Under the pieces are notes generated by a model. That model did not search any database. It saw only the letters and a list, made by a program, of their open reading frames with translations, and was not told where the DNA came from. The translations under genes and the position numbers were made by a program. This document shows, one piece after another, positions 11,147 to 22,220 of a stretch of 64,000 bases of DNA (position 1 is its first letter; each line of letters starts with the position of its first letter). Origin of the DNA: Arthonia radiata (Eukaryota > Ascomycota > Arthoniomycetes > Arthoniales > Arthoniaceae); contig PSQN01000014.1 in the NCBI GenBank assembly GCA_002989075.1, positions 1,116,001 to 1,180,000 of the forward strand. Direction: 5' to 3'.

Positions 11147-13183
11147 GGCGAGGTTGATTGAGGTGGTGAGCGATGGGTATGACAAAAGCTTCTGTAAATA
11201 TGAATAGAACAACGATGAAATGCGCTGCAGGCGGGCTATGCTGGTAAAGAGCCAACGGCGAGCACCCCATATCAGTTCAGAACAAGCCGCGCTACTCAGC
11301 CATCTCACAACACTGCCGTCGTCATTCTTTCATGCCAGTTGAGTGCCCTGCAAAGTTAGTAGGCCAGTGCGAAGCCACCTCTGGCTGTACCCCAAACGCA
11401 TGAAACACCGCGCAAGGAAGTAGAAAAAACGCACCATCAAGCTGACAGCGACCTCAACACCAAAACCCCTACACGCAAACTTCACAGTCACTCTCACACA
11501 GTCGAGCTACAGTACGGTAAATGGAATCGCCGCTCCAATAACGTAGCACTGGATAGGCAATCCTCCAAAGTCCGCTAACCTAAAAAAACCACTAGCTCCC
11601 AGCACACCAAATCACCAAACCGCCTGCCCTTCCCTCCACACCAACGCCACAACACTGCATCTCCCATTTTCGGAACCAGCGGGAAAAGTCGACCTTAGCG
11701 ATGTTGCCCGGTAAATTCAGCACAATCGGCTTAGGATTCACGGAGTTGCACTGGACGGTCCTGCACACGGGGCGCTAGGCTCGATGTGCTGCTAGCGCCG
11801 TCTGCTAGCGCGCGTATGCAACTGCGAAATCTCTAATTGGCTTACGGAAACGTAGAAGATATCTTTGGCTGGCAGCGGATGTGGTTCGGCGGCTCATGGC
11901 GCGACGCGGCACTGAACGCGGTGTGAAGGACGGGGGTGAGGTGGTGCTTATGTGAAGACTTCGGTGCTGCTGCTATCACGCATGGCTGCGGTCGAGCGAT
12001 CGCGGAGACGAGCAGGTGCGAGGGGGACCAGATCTTGGGTGAAGTCGATATGGCTCGGCGTGCCTAGTGGAATATCGACAAGTGCGATGAAGCCTAAATA
12101 GACCGGCTCGACAGGGAGGCTGCTATGGTTGAGCGGTTGTCGGCGCGAGAAGGTGGGTAAGCTGCTCTATCCTGGCAGTGCGAGTAGGACTAGTGACTGG
12201 CAGGCATACATAGGCTGCTGACGCTGCGGTGGTCTGTGTGTCCTTAGCTGTTGTCGAGCAGAGGGGGAGGTAGGTGAGGACGGTGATGTGTTGTATGCTG
12301 TCTGCGAGCAAGCCGCGTTGCAGATGTAAAGTAGGAAGTGCATAGCTCCGCTCGAGGAAGGCTCTGCTGGATCTCGGCATTTGCGATGTCAAGAGATGAG
12401 TCAAGAAGTGCTCGATTGAGGTGATGCGATTAGTGCGTTCTTCCGAGAAGAGCGTGACGTGCTGTTTTGCTGTACTAGTGGTCTGCTGGCTTGTAGCAAC
12501 AGCAGTGTCGATGGATGGTCAGGTTAGACGCATGAGATGCTGCGAGTATTCTGCTTGAATGTTGCGTGGAGGGTCTCCATCCAATTTTCCTTCAGATACA
12601 TTGAAAGATGCAGTCTCTGCGAAACGAATTAAGAGAACAATGACCATTCCGACTCGGTAGGATTGCAAATGTACGAGAACGCGTTTCAAACACTCAGACG
12701 GATTTGCCCATGCACATGTCAGCCTGATACTGTTCCTCCGACATACCCACGCAAGGATCAAACCCCCAAGTCAGTAACAAATACCAGAAGAGGTGTGTGA
12801 TCAGTAATGATTAGCTAATGTTGTCCTAGATACCCAAACCCACTCGTTGCCGTACCGCGCTAAGTTGACATAACAGAGTAATTGTATCGCGCCTCGCACA
12901 CTTTCGTCATATGCCGCGCCGTGCCGTGCCTTGCGAAGCGAGCGTTTGGTTCGTCTGCGATGACTCTGCAAACCCTCAATGGGGTCGCTGACACTGGCTC
13001 CTTCCGCCGGTGGCGGTGGAGCCAGGGATGTACGCCGTGCGCCGGACTGTATATGTACATCGCTCGTTCGCTCATTGTGTTTTCCTCAGGCGCATTCCGT
13101 ACCGTCATGGTGCTCAATACTCGCCTTGCCCTCGTGCTTTGTAAGGGCAGTACTCTCGACAGCTTCTATTCCACGTCCTGCGC
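11147..13183. other. 2 kb convergent intergenic stretch, nothing supported
   Basis: Lies between the 3' ends of the dehydrogenase and the GT90 gene. No open frame here looks like protein. I checked for tRNA-type B-boxes and repeats and saw none. An unrecognised non-coding RNA cannot be excluded. Confidence 0.4.
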
Positions 13184-14759
13184 CTAATAATGCGTCTCCT
13201 TCATCATGGCGTATGTCTCAAACGGCATTCCCCTCCACTGGCCATCGGCGTTCCTGAATTCCGGCACAGGCCCAATCTCGGCCCAAATCCTGATCAACTT
13301 TCTCCAGTAGCAGGCCTCCGACGCTGGCGTGAGGTAGCGCTGCTTGAACGTCTTAATCTGATTCTCGGCGATCTGCTTCGCCTTGTTCGGATTCTCAATG
13401 AGCTTCATAATGGACGACTCGAGATCGCTCCAGTCGCGCTCGACTTCGACGAAGTTCTGGTTTTCGCCCGAGGCGATCATCATGTAGTTTTGAGGCTGGA
13501 TCCAGTGTAGCTTATGTGCGACAACGACCGAATTGCACATTTGTAGGTACTTGAGGCGGCCGGAGTAGGAGTGTCCTGTGAGAACACTGTCAGCTGATTC
13601 TTATCGGCGCAGAGCGCAGGGTGATTGAGACTCACCCTCAGTATGCGCGACGAACATCCACCTGCAGTGGTCAGTAATTGGTGTCAGGTATTTCTTCTCG
13701 TTCTCAGGGTCTCCCCAGAAGATCTCCTCGACATCGGCCCAAGCCTTGCCCCTGGTCCTGTCAACGAGCGCACCTCGGACCTGCGGCTCAGTGTTGACAG
13801 CGCCTCGCCAGAAGACTTTCTCGACCTTGTCTTGGAAGTCTAGATTGTGTTCAATCTCATCTATGCGCATGCCGACCTCCATGGGGGTACCAATATGTCC
13901 CTCTGGCCAGCTGAAGAGAGCAAAATCCGGCATTAGCCAGACCTTGTCTTGGCTGGCAAGACGCGTATAAGTCCAGACGGCTCTGTTAGCACCGCCGGGC
14001 ATGCGGTCATACGCGTAGTCGACCTTGTCATGAATGTTCATGACGAATTCGACGTTCGGGAGATCTTTAGGATCGGGCATGGCGACTATGGCGCGGTAAA
14101 GGCCATGTAAGGACGCCATGGCTCGGTGGAAGAATTTGCCGTCGTGTACTTGATTCGTATCGATCACGTATAGCTGAATGGACTGTCAGTATAAGCCCCT
14201 AAAGCTTCACAATGCCGTGAATTGGCATTGGGATCAATGGACGCACCTGGCCGTCGTAAATCATGCATCGTATCGCACCCTCGCCCTCCATGCTCTCGTC
14301 GAGCTCTGAAGTCGTCACATTCGCAGCCTGTCTCCTTTCCAGCGACAATTCCATATCTTTCCAAAGGCCGGGAAAAGCCGCATCGCATTGGCTTTCGCTC
14401 AGGCTGAACTTCCCACCATCGCGCTGCCATTCGAACTTCCATCGTGAGCCCGCCTGAACGTCTTTTGTCTCATCTATCTTGCCCAGACAATGTGAGCAGT
14501 CATACTTCGTACTTTGGTCACAGCCGTATCCCTGAGGGAAGTATCTCGTGACTCTTTCGCTTGTGCCTGTCGTTTTCAATACCGCGATGATTCCTAAAGC
14601 GAACGTGCAGCCGAGGATGACTCTGAAGAGCGTTCTGCTCTCGGGCATGTATCTTTGAATCATAGAATTTGTGCGAATGAACTGGCCCAATTTTGGAGTC
14701 CGAGTTCCGTTGGCCTCTTCGCCAAGAGGAGCGTAATTGCCGCGTGAGGAGCTAAACAT
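13184..14759 (-). CDS. GT90 (CAP10-like) glycosyltransferase, type II membrane protein, three exons
   Basis: Exons 14759-14247, 14173-13636 and 13575-13184 give 480 residues with consistent phases (0, then 1). The start at 14759 is the first ATG in frame. A short cytosolic tail is followed by one membrane anchor (about residues 43-62, FRVILGCTFALGIIAVL), typical of Golgi type II enzymes. The luminal part shows the CAP10/LPS-modifying domain: NVEFVMNIHDKVD, LMPDFALFSWPEG, KVFWRGAVNTEPQVR, WMFVAHTEGHSYSGRLKYL and QMCNSVVVAHKLHW, then LIRIWAEIG near the end. In basidiomycete yeasts the family includes the beta-1,2-xylosyltransferase CXT1; the donor and acceptor here are unknown. Likely role is modification of wall or secreted glycans. 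Confidence 0.88.
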
Positions 14760-15454
14760 GTCTTGAAAAGAGGGAGTCAACACTGGTAGGCCTTTAGGGA
14801 GTTGTGACCATGATCAGGATTGGTGTGCGCAGTATAGGCAGGTGAGGTTTGAGCAGGTCTCGAAGGGTTGGAAGATGTTGGCAGGGAGGGAGAAAAGTTG
14901 CGGTCGCGGAGAGCTCGTCTGCGGGATGCTCGGATGTCGCGTGTAGTTGAGAAACACAGAGGCCGTGGAGGAGAGGGCCAAGTAGTGCGCGGAGGAGGAA
15001 TCTACGCGGAGAAAGTGCGAGGTGGACGTTCAGGGTGATTATTATTGGCGTGGTGGACTGAAGGGAGACGGTAGGATAGGACTTGGCTGGAGGCCGTCAG
15101 GGCTTAGCTTCGGCCCCCAGATTGACCAAGCGCATACCGCCACTGCCGCTTTCGGCAGCTGACCAGGTCACTTGCTGGCATTTAGGCTCGTGTTGTGAGA
15201 AGGATTCACGTCAGCGCGGTGAGATCGAGGGCGGTACCTGTTTTCTGCGTCCACATAATAGCATGAAACACTTCTCCTACGCTGCAGACACGCCAAGAGC
15301 GACGTTCGCGATCATGCTATTTCACCTCGAAGAATGACCACCCTTGCAAGTTTGCTGTACAAGCTAAAGCCCCTGAACGCGCGCTACTGCAGCTTGAATC
15401 CCCCTTACAAGCAGGTCGTGTGCGCCTGTCCACGTGCGCATACGCGTCACAAAC
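14760..15454. promoter_or_regulatory. upstream region of the GT90 gene
   Basis: About 700 bases between the GT90 start and the 3' end of the MFS gene, so it carries the GT90 promoter. I see no other gene and no clear motif. Confidence 0.3.
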
Positions 15455-17262
15455 TCAGTTGCTGTGTTCTTTTTCCTCTGACTTCTCGATTCGAACCATT
15501 GTCGCACAGATCAATGCACCCGCAAGTGAAATGCCCAGCGAGAACCACCAGATGGCACGGAAACCCTTCAGGCCAATCTCGCCCTCAGCGGTGCTGTCGA
15601 CCCTATTTCCGATCGTGTCCGCCAGGGATGTTATGACCGCGGCGCTCAGGTTTTGAACCGTTACCAGCAAGCTCCCTAAGTCCACGGTCAGCAGTTATAT
15701 TTTGCGCAGATCTCGGCCTGCACGGCTTGCGAGTCTCGTAATTGCGGCTCAACGCCGCGGCGCGGAAGACAATAAAACCTTGCTGTCAACTTACCGGCAC
15801 TGCCTTGATATGATCTTGGCACGCTTGACGTGATGAAAATGCTCGCTGCCGCGAAAGATAGATCGGGTCCAAAGGTTACCAAAAACACTCCTGGCATGGA
15901 CAGTGCCCAATAGCTTGTCCCGGGCGTTTGCGGCAGGAAAAAGACCGGTCCAAGGGCGAAGGCGATCATGCTGGCTGTTAATATCCAGTGTCCGGGTATC
16001 AAATGTAGCGTCTTGGATACGATGAAGGTGGCCAGTACGCCAGCAATAGCGTTCGGCGTGAGGTACAATGCGACGGTAAGAGGAGTGGCGTTTTGGTATC
16101 GCAGCCAGAACTGGAATGCATAGAATTGCCATGCCCCAACGAATGAGCCAAAGCCCAGAAAATAAGAGACGATAAGCGCGAGGAAGCCAGGCGTAGTCCA
16201 TAATTTGTTCGGGATGATAGGCCTCGTCGCGTGCCGCTCGATGAAGAAAAATCCAACAAGCAGCGCGAAGCCGATGACGATCAATGCGTAAGTATAAGGG
16301 CTCCAGTGTGTTGCGCTTCCTTGCGTGAGACCGAAGAGGATACAAGCACAAGCAGCAGTGCTACAGGCAGCCCCAAGGTAATCGAAGTTCTTCATCGAGG
16401 GTGCTTCTCCCTCTTGGCTATCTTTCGCCGGTTTGAGCGAGGGTATTGTCACCTGTCCAGCCACACAGCATAGGCCACAGAGCATTGCATTGGAGCCAAA
16501 GATCCATGGAAGGTGTGCTTTTAGAGCTCCGCCTTGAAGTGCACCGACCCAAAAGCCTGTAGGTGCCATTGCCGCCATCGAGCTGAATACTCGCGTCTTG
16601 CGTAGACCCGGCTTGTAGATTCGGCCGAGCGCACTCATGGAAGATGACACCAGGACACCTACAGCCAGTCCTTGCATCCCGCGGACGATGAAGAAAAGTA
16701 CCTTGCGCTCGCTGGAGATTGAGAAGGCTCCGACAGTGTTCCAGACGGTCAGCCAAGCGAAAGCTCCTACCATCAGCCGTTTCGGCCCAGATAGGTCGCT
16801 CATGCTTCCAGCAAGGACGACGGATAGACCCAGAGGTAGCAGGAAGGCTCCCACGAGCCACGGAGTCTGAGAGTACTTGATGTCTAGGGCGTGCACGAAC
16901 TCAAACTGGTTGACGCTAATGTCACCAAGTAAAAATGCAAAGAGTAACTGGCCGGTTGAGCAGACCAAGACAAAGACAATCTCCGCTAATAGATTCTTGA
17001 GCTCTGGCGGTACTCCCTGGTATGCTCCGTTGGAGGCGAACGCATCAGTGGGAGAGCCCTGCTCAAGCTGTTCGGTGACATGTCGCTGCTGGCTTGGGCT
17101 CCGTCTGCTGATCCTGGTTTCTAGCTCGTGCAACGCGAGGTGCGACCTCTCTGGCTGAAGCAGCTCGTCTCTGCTCCTAGATTCGACTGGCGTTTCAGGT
17201 CCTGAGGGTGTCACGGGAAAACGAGTAGATGGTGTTTTGGAATGCTGTATATTGAGCATCAT
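15455..17262 (-). CDS. MFS transporter, DHA2 (14-helix drug:H+ antiporter) type, two exons
   Basis: Exons 17262-15795 and 15675-15455 give 562 residues (phase 1). The start is the first ATG pair at 17262. A polar cytosolic N-terminus of about 90 residues precedes the transporter core. The helix 2-3 loop carries the MFS signature (GSMSDLSGPKRLMVGAF), and RGMQGLAVGVLVSSSMSALG matches the DHA2 helix 4 region. The final exon supplies SLLVTVQNLSAAVITSLADTIG and the last helix, and the tail is charged (RIEKSEEKEH). Fungal relatives include aminotriazole-resistance ATR1-type exporters; the substrate is unknown. The intron (119 bases) is longer than most in the window. Not near any biosynthetic gene, so no cluster is implied. 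Confidence 0.87.
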
Positions 17263-18084
17263 TAGCACTGTGTAGTGGTTTCCACGATCTATACTAAGTA
17301 TGCCGGGCTGCGGAGGAAGACTGATCAATTGAGCTCTGTGCCTCAATCCTCAACATCAACCGATATTGGAAAACCAGAGATGGCTCCACTGCCAAAAGCA
17401 GGAGGCGATGTGCATACAAGCGGTCATAATTTACCTGAGTGGAGTTTGAGCGGTGAATGGAGGCGTCCACAGAATGTCTCGATTCATCGTCGGAGACTGG
17501 CTGCACGAAGCTGAGGCCAGCCGGCATTGACATCTTCTTGGCTTAAAGTCTTGTCTACGCCCACTTTCAACGAAGGAATAGATGCGGTTTCAGTTGGTGA
17601 TGGCAGAGTGGGTCCTACTTGAGGTGCATGTGTTTTGGTTCGTGGAGGAAAAGAAAGATCAAAGACATTGTTCATATTTTTCGAAGAATGTTCTGATTTA
17701 CTGCCTGTGATAGCAAAGCACCTTGAGCGTCATGCTTACAAAAACTTCGCAGCATCGTATCACATTATGCCGAAGGGTCCGGTCTGGGGCCTCAACGTAT
17801 CCACCAGTCTTGGCTGTGTTCTCTGAGGTGCCTATGCACGGTATTGCAAAGACAGTCTGACATTGTTGCAGTGGTCTGTGTTGTGCGCAGCGATGAAATC
17901 CAGACGAGCATCGCTGCTCCAGCGTGACGAGATGGGAGGAGGTGAATGAGACGGAGGCTGAAAACTTAGCAAGCGCGCCATCACCCATTGATCCTAGCGT
18001 CATTCATGGCCATGATTCAACGCCAAGACGCAACTTCAACGGCGCCGACACCTCGGCATCAGGCCATCCATCTCGTCTGAATTG
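17263..18084. promoter_or_regulatory. upstream region of the MFS gene
   Basis: About 820 bases upstream of the transporter start. No supported gene; short frames only. Confidence 0.25.
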
Positions 18085-18396
18085 TTATTCCCATCTCTTG
18101 CCTGCTGTTTGTACCTGTGAGTTCATCTGCTCTTCAACAGGAGAGAACGTGAGCAATCTGCCATTCGGCTCACGGAAACGGATATCACAAACCGAATCCG
18201 TGATAGGACAGGAGCCTTTGGAAAACACGTATCGCTGCGAGCGTGTGTGGCATCTGCAGACTGTCGGCATTGAAAAGCCCGTGAGCTCATGCCGAAGAGC
18301 AACACAACGACAAGCAAGCGTCGTCACCGCCGTTACGAGAAGCTTGTAATGAGTTGAACGTGGACGTTGCTGAACCGTGGTGATATTCTTCTTCAT
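18085..18396 (-). CDS. possible small cysteine-rich protein (uncertain)
   Basis: An ATG at 18396 opens a 103-residue frame with a hydrophobic stretch close to the start (YKLLVTAVTTLACRCVAL) and six cysteines in CxC, CxC and Cx6C arrangement (LACRC, VCRCH, SCPITDSVC). That is the profile of a small secreted or membrane-anchored fungal protein. A possible GTACAA donor near the 3' end could extend or change the C-terminus. There is no homology I recognise, and the hydrophobic stretch begins about 18 residues in, late for a clean signal peptide. Chance open frame remains possible. Confidence 0.25.
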   Translation of the reverse strand: MKKNITTVQQRPRSTHYKLLVTAVTTLACRCVALRHELTGFSMPTVCRCHTRSQRYVFSKGSCPITDSVCDIRFREPNGRLLTFSPVEEQMNSQVQTAGKRWE

Positions 18397-19201
18397 ACAA
18401 GCCACTGCGCCAGGCCGAGCATTGCACTGTTGTGCTACTAACTTTGGCACTCTCATATGGTTGAAGGACCCTCGCTGCCGAGTCCTATCGTCCCAGAGAC
18501 CTCTGTTCACCTCAGGTACAGTTCAAAGACGAACACCGGTCGTGCCTGCAGCAGCCCCGAGAACCACGGCGATCTACGACTTGTGACAAGCACGCTGGTC
18601 AAAAGGTTAAGCTTACCATTTAGCCGTAATGGTTGATGCTTGTCTTCGCCAAAAGCGCCTCACACGTGTGCCACCGCGCACTCGGCGCTACTCGGATATC
18701 TGAGCCTAAATGATTTGGATACAGATGGCGCCTCCGAACAGACTAGCTTTCTGACCCATCCGGTAGCCGTACGTTAGTGATCTACAGGAGATGGCCCAGG
18801 TAGGAAACCGTATGTCCTAGTCTAGCCCCTTCAGTACTTCGCGATCCAGCGTGCTCTATACAGACCGCCGACTTCCCCAGGTTTACCTCCAACGTCTATA
18901 CCTTTTCATCAAACCCAACGCATCCAATCTACGATCTCAGTATGGCGTCTCCTGTGAGCTCAAGGACGGTACACCCCGGAGAACCTTAAAAGATCAGACA
19001 AGCCTCCTACGTCGTCTCGTCTCTTTTCTCCGCCCTCTTCGTATGCCACAATAAAAGCTTGTCAAGCTCTTGGCTGTGTATATATTGCTGCTCTAGTCTC
19101 TCCCTGCTCTCTCGTTCTTCCAGCAACAAACTCACTCACTCAAGCAATACTACACACATTCTCACACACACAACACTTCCACCAACATCCAAACAGCAAC
19201 A
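18397..19201. promoter_or_regulatory. promoter and 5' leader of the small secreted protein
   Basis: About 800 bases ending at the start codon at 19202. A TATATAT box lies at 19079-19085, about 120 bases upstream of the ATG, and is followed by pyrimidine-rich leader (tracts such as CTCTAGTCTCTCCCTGCTC) and CA-rich sequence directly before the ATG. This is a typical strong fungal promoter layout. TATA use is inferred. Confidence 0.45.
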
Positions 19202-19788
19202 ATGCAGTTCAAGACTCTCATCGCTGCCCTCGTGCTCGCATCTGGTGTAGCATCCCTTCCCGCCGCAAACCCCCAGATTGGCGCGATCGAAAGTGCGCTC
19301 AGCCCTGTGTTTGGGAACCCGTCGGCGAGCGACAACAGCGCGTCAGCAGATGGAAATTCCGCCAAAGATAGCGGAAATGGTTCTCTGAATCCAGGATCGT
19401 CGAACTCTGTTGGGTGAGTCCTCTCTGACCATCATAAGGTGTACAGTCTCCTACTGACACTCACATAGCAACGCATTTGGACAGGGCGCAGGTGCCGGCG
19501 CAGGATCAGGAGCCGGTGCTGGTCAGTTGCACATAACAAACTTGCTCGATCCGCATATACTGACTCGTCCTCCAGGTGCTGGATCGAACAATGGGTACTA
19601 GACTTACGTCAAAGTCCGAAATGTGTCTTCACTTACGACGTCTTAGAAACCCCGGGTCAGGAAACAAAGACAACGGCAATAATAACTCGATTGGCAATAT
19701 TGGATCGATTGGTGAAAATTCCGTTCAATGTCCGTCAGAGGTGCGTGCTGACTCCATGCAGGCAAAGACTAAGCGAGCCATCATCTGA
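19202..19788 (+). CDS. small secreted glycine/asparagine-rich protein, four exons
   Basis: Predicted secreted protein with no known domain. Exons 19202-19413, 19469-19521, 19576-19594 and 19647-19788 give 141 residues; all phases agree. A clear signal peptide (MQFKTLIAALVLASGVAS) is followed by a linker (LPAANPQIGAIESALSPVFG), a Ser/Asn/Asp-rich stretch, a (Gly-Ala)n run encoded by exon 2 and a Gly/Asn stretch (NNSIGNIGSIG). The third exon is only 19 bases. If its donor is not used, translation stops after a shorter protein ending SNNGY. The last about 25 residues are less certain, because a further intron near 19711-19760 is possible. Fits a wall-associated or effector-like protein; the function is unknown. 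Confidence 0.6.
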
Positions 19789-20660
19789 CGCGTGCGACGT
19801 AGGAGGGTTTGGTGGTCGTAGCACCTTGCGTCGTGCTAAAGGCACGGCAGGCGATAGCAAACCTGTTGTCGTGAGGCAAAACGTCATTGAGGCGTTTGGG
19901 GATGATAGACATGAATTGACTAATATCATTCGAACGATGTCTTCTTATCACCTTTCGAAGATCTTGCTATTGCATGATCGGGTGAATATGTCTTTGAAGG
20001 GTAGCTTCTACTTTGAAGAAATCTTCCGCCATCTGTACCATCTCACCCATTTTGCCATTTCAACAAAATTATATCTGTATAAGTGTAGTATTCAGAAGGT
20101 GCAATAGGGGTACGCAGGTGATCGGACACAGGGGCTGCCGGCTCAAAAATCTGCCCCTTAACCCCTAATGCTGCCTTTCTTGCGGGGGTTTCGGGGCAAA
20201 AAGGCTCTAAAGTCCCGCACGCTGCCGGATCTTGACCTGCGCATTTTAACCCTTCCCCAATTTGCTGGCAAACGAAGTATTGCACCCTCCTGTCTCATTT
20301 CAAACCTTCTCACAATCTTTTCTATGGCTGTGCTTCTCAGCACGCTTCATACAAACGACTGACAAATCTGACTGCGAGGATGGGTCTCAGACGGGTCGCA
20401 TCCCATCGCTTCGCATCGCATCGGGATGGTTGTAAGATTTCCTTGCGTGCAAGACACGTCGTCGATATGGCTTTGTATGTTTTGACACAAATAGCTGCCC
20501 TTTCGAAGACTATGTTTAGATACTCTGTGGACTTTTGTGTTGCCTCTGTGCATCATTGGCGGAGTGTCGGATCTCACACCGCTTGATATTACTCTCTCCT
20601 TCCTTCCCTTCTGGATCCTCTATATCGAGATCCTTGTTCTGAAACTCTTGTTGGAAGAAA
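19789..20660. other. gene-poor stretch with C-runs, nothing supported
   Basis: Contains the 3' flank of the secreted-protein gene and a stretch (about 20130-20260) with several short homopurine/homopyrimidine runs. No gene that I can support. Confidence 0.3.
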
Positions 20661-20941
20661 CATGCCTACGTAAGTATCTCACACGTCCGCAAAGCCCGGA
20701 AGACGTACGCTCACCTATCAGAAACGCGGAGCTCGGTAATCATCCAGCAGTAAAGAGCCTGAACGTAGATCCCGAGGAGCATCAAGGCTACCTCTTACAC
20801 AAGCTAGACCCGAAAATTGGCGCATTTCATCCATCAGATTCATGTAAAAGTGAAGCATCCCACTACCGGCGTGCAGAGAACTGTGCCCATCGACATCAGT
20901 GAGAAGGACCATGATGAGCTGGTGAAACAACACGGACTCTG
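20661..20941 (+). pseudogene. decayed-looking small frame A, related to the next one
   Basis: I do not recognise the protein. ATG at 20661 plus a GTAAGT...CAG intron (20669-20720) reads MPT then NAELGNHPAVKSLN and HQGYLLHKLDPK. The protein-like reading then continues in a different frame (HVKVKHPTTGVQRTVPIDIS, SEKDHDELVKQHGL, stop at 20939-20941) with no convincing splice pair between the two. Both halves resemble the frame at 21005-21349 in the same order. An alternative is a short gene that splices NAELGNHPA directly to IHVKVKHP through a GTAAAG donor, which is in phase and gives about 47 residues. Either decay or a cryptic small gene. Confidence 0.35.
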
Positions 20942-21004
20942 AGTGGGGACTAAAGGGCATTACGATCGGGGCCAGGAAATGTAAGAATGGGGCCTTATGT
21001 ATGA

Positions 21005-21349
21005 TGATGTACGAACTCTACTTACTGCTTCGCAGACGACAGGTTAACGAGGAACTGGAGGAACATCCGAAAATGCGCATACACCCGCAGCTTTACCATG
21101 ATGGTGTTCTCCAGGAGCGTACGGGTTACACTTTGAACTAGGGTGAGAGACCGCAGGCTGGTGCACCCAGGGACAAGGAGTTCTGGTACAGTATTGTTGT
21201 GCACTTGAGGCATCCCCGGACTAGCGAGAGCAGGAAGACACAATATGAGATTGAGGACAGCGAGTATGACGATTTCCTGAAAGATTGTGATAGAAATAAG
21301 GTGAAGGATCTGAGGGATCGAGACCATTATGATAACAGAGAGCAGTGAT
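21005..21349 (+). pseudogene. decayed-looking small frame B, paralogue of frame A
   Basis: Unrecognised. A first open part reads RRRQVNEELEEHPKMRIHPQ to a stop after GYTLN. A second part in another frame reads KEFWYSIVVHLRHPRTSESR and IEDSEYDDFLKD, ending at a TGA at 21347-21349. In frame A the matching pieces are NAELGNHP and HVKVKHPTTG...ISEKDHDELVK, so the shared skeleton is N-x-E-L-x-x-H-P then V-x-x-[KR]-H-P and an acidic D/E-rich end. The change of frame falls at the same relative place in both. No domain name can be given. Confidence 0.35.
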
Positions 21350-21602
21350 GTCCGACGCGTGTTATCACGAGGCAAAAATGCTGGATTGCACCGTCTCTCT
21401 CTACTCATGCCGATTGATCTCACAATGCGATCTCTCGTGTTCGAAGCCAAGTCAAGCCGACTAGTTGGCCTAATTCTGCCTCCATTCCAGTGGTCCAAGT
21501 CAGGACTGCCACTTTTTCGTTCGGCGGTACATAAAGCGCGCGGTGGCTGCGACGCACGCCTCCTTTCTAGAGAGATAATGGCTGATTGCTTACGATTGCA
21601 GG

Positions 21603-22014
21603 ACGCATCTCGATGTTCAAAAGCTGAGCCGCTATAAGCGCGTCGTACACTCCACCCAGGAGTACGGATCCAGTGCGCACTACTTCTGTGAAGCCGTGAA
21701 GGCCGCCGGGTGCGTGAGAAGCTGCGCTTGGGTGGACTGTCAGAAAGAGAAGCAAGCGGACAGTAGCGGTTTTGAAGTCGGAGTCTTTCCTCTACAGCGC
21801 CAAAGATCAGAACGCCATCAGCACAGAAGCAACCAAAGTGGCTCGTACGCGCTGTTTCGAAACAGAATTGCAGCTTCTGGTGGACGGGTTTGTCACAACG
21901 CCTTTGGGCGAAGAGTACTTTGAGTCGGTAATGCATACCATCCTTTCGCAGGCTCGTAGTCAAGGCTTACACGCTGAGATGGAAGTGACGGCGCATATAG
22001 CTAGTTCATCATAG
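21603..22014 (+). CDS. unknown protein fragment, possibly two exons
   Basis: Unrecognised but protein-like. From about 21603 the frame reads LDVQKLSRYKRVVHSTQEYG and HYFCEAVKAAG. Removing a very short candidate intron (34 bases, GTGCGTGAG...GTCAG) joins it in phase to KRSKRTVAVLKSESFLYSAK, then TRCFETELQLLVDGFVTT, ending with SQGLHAEMEVTAHIASSS at 22014. An intron of 34 bases would be unusually short, so a frame break is the alternative. No convincing start codon was found; an upstream exon behind the CAG at 21599-21601 is possible. It follows the two related frames A and B on the same strand and could belong to the same gene or gene family. Confidence 0.4.
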
Positions 22015-22220
22015 GTTATTTCTTGATCCTATAACCGAGCATTGAACGAAAATGCGAGGGAACATCCAATGCTCCCGTTCCAGCCTAGCCAGCCTCCCCA
22101 CCTTGACTGACACTCGTAAAAGCTCACGAAGCGCAATGCATTACCTCGCAATCTCGCATCTGTCTCTTGTCCACACTTACTCCCCGTGTACTCGCAGATA
22201 GCCCACCAGCATCCACAAAC

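Noticed and set aside
15480-15500. tRNA B-box-like sequence on the reverse strand
   Set aside because: Inside the last exon of the MFS gene, with no A-box or cloverleaf around it.
21022-21963. 313-residue reverse frame
   Set aside because: Lies opposite three forward frames with better protein character; its own sequence has no domain and an arginine/serine-biased antisense look.
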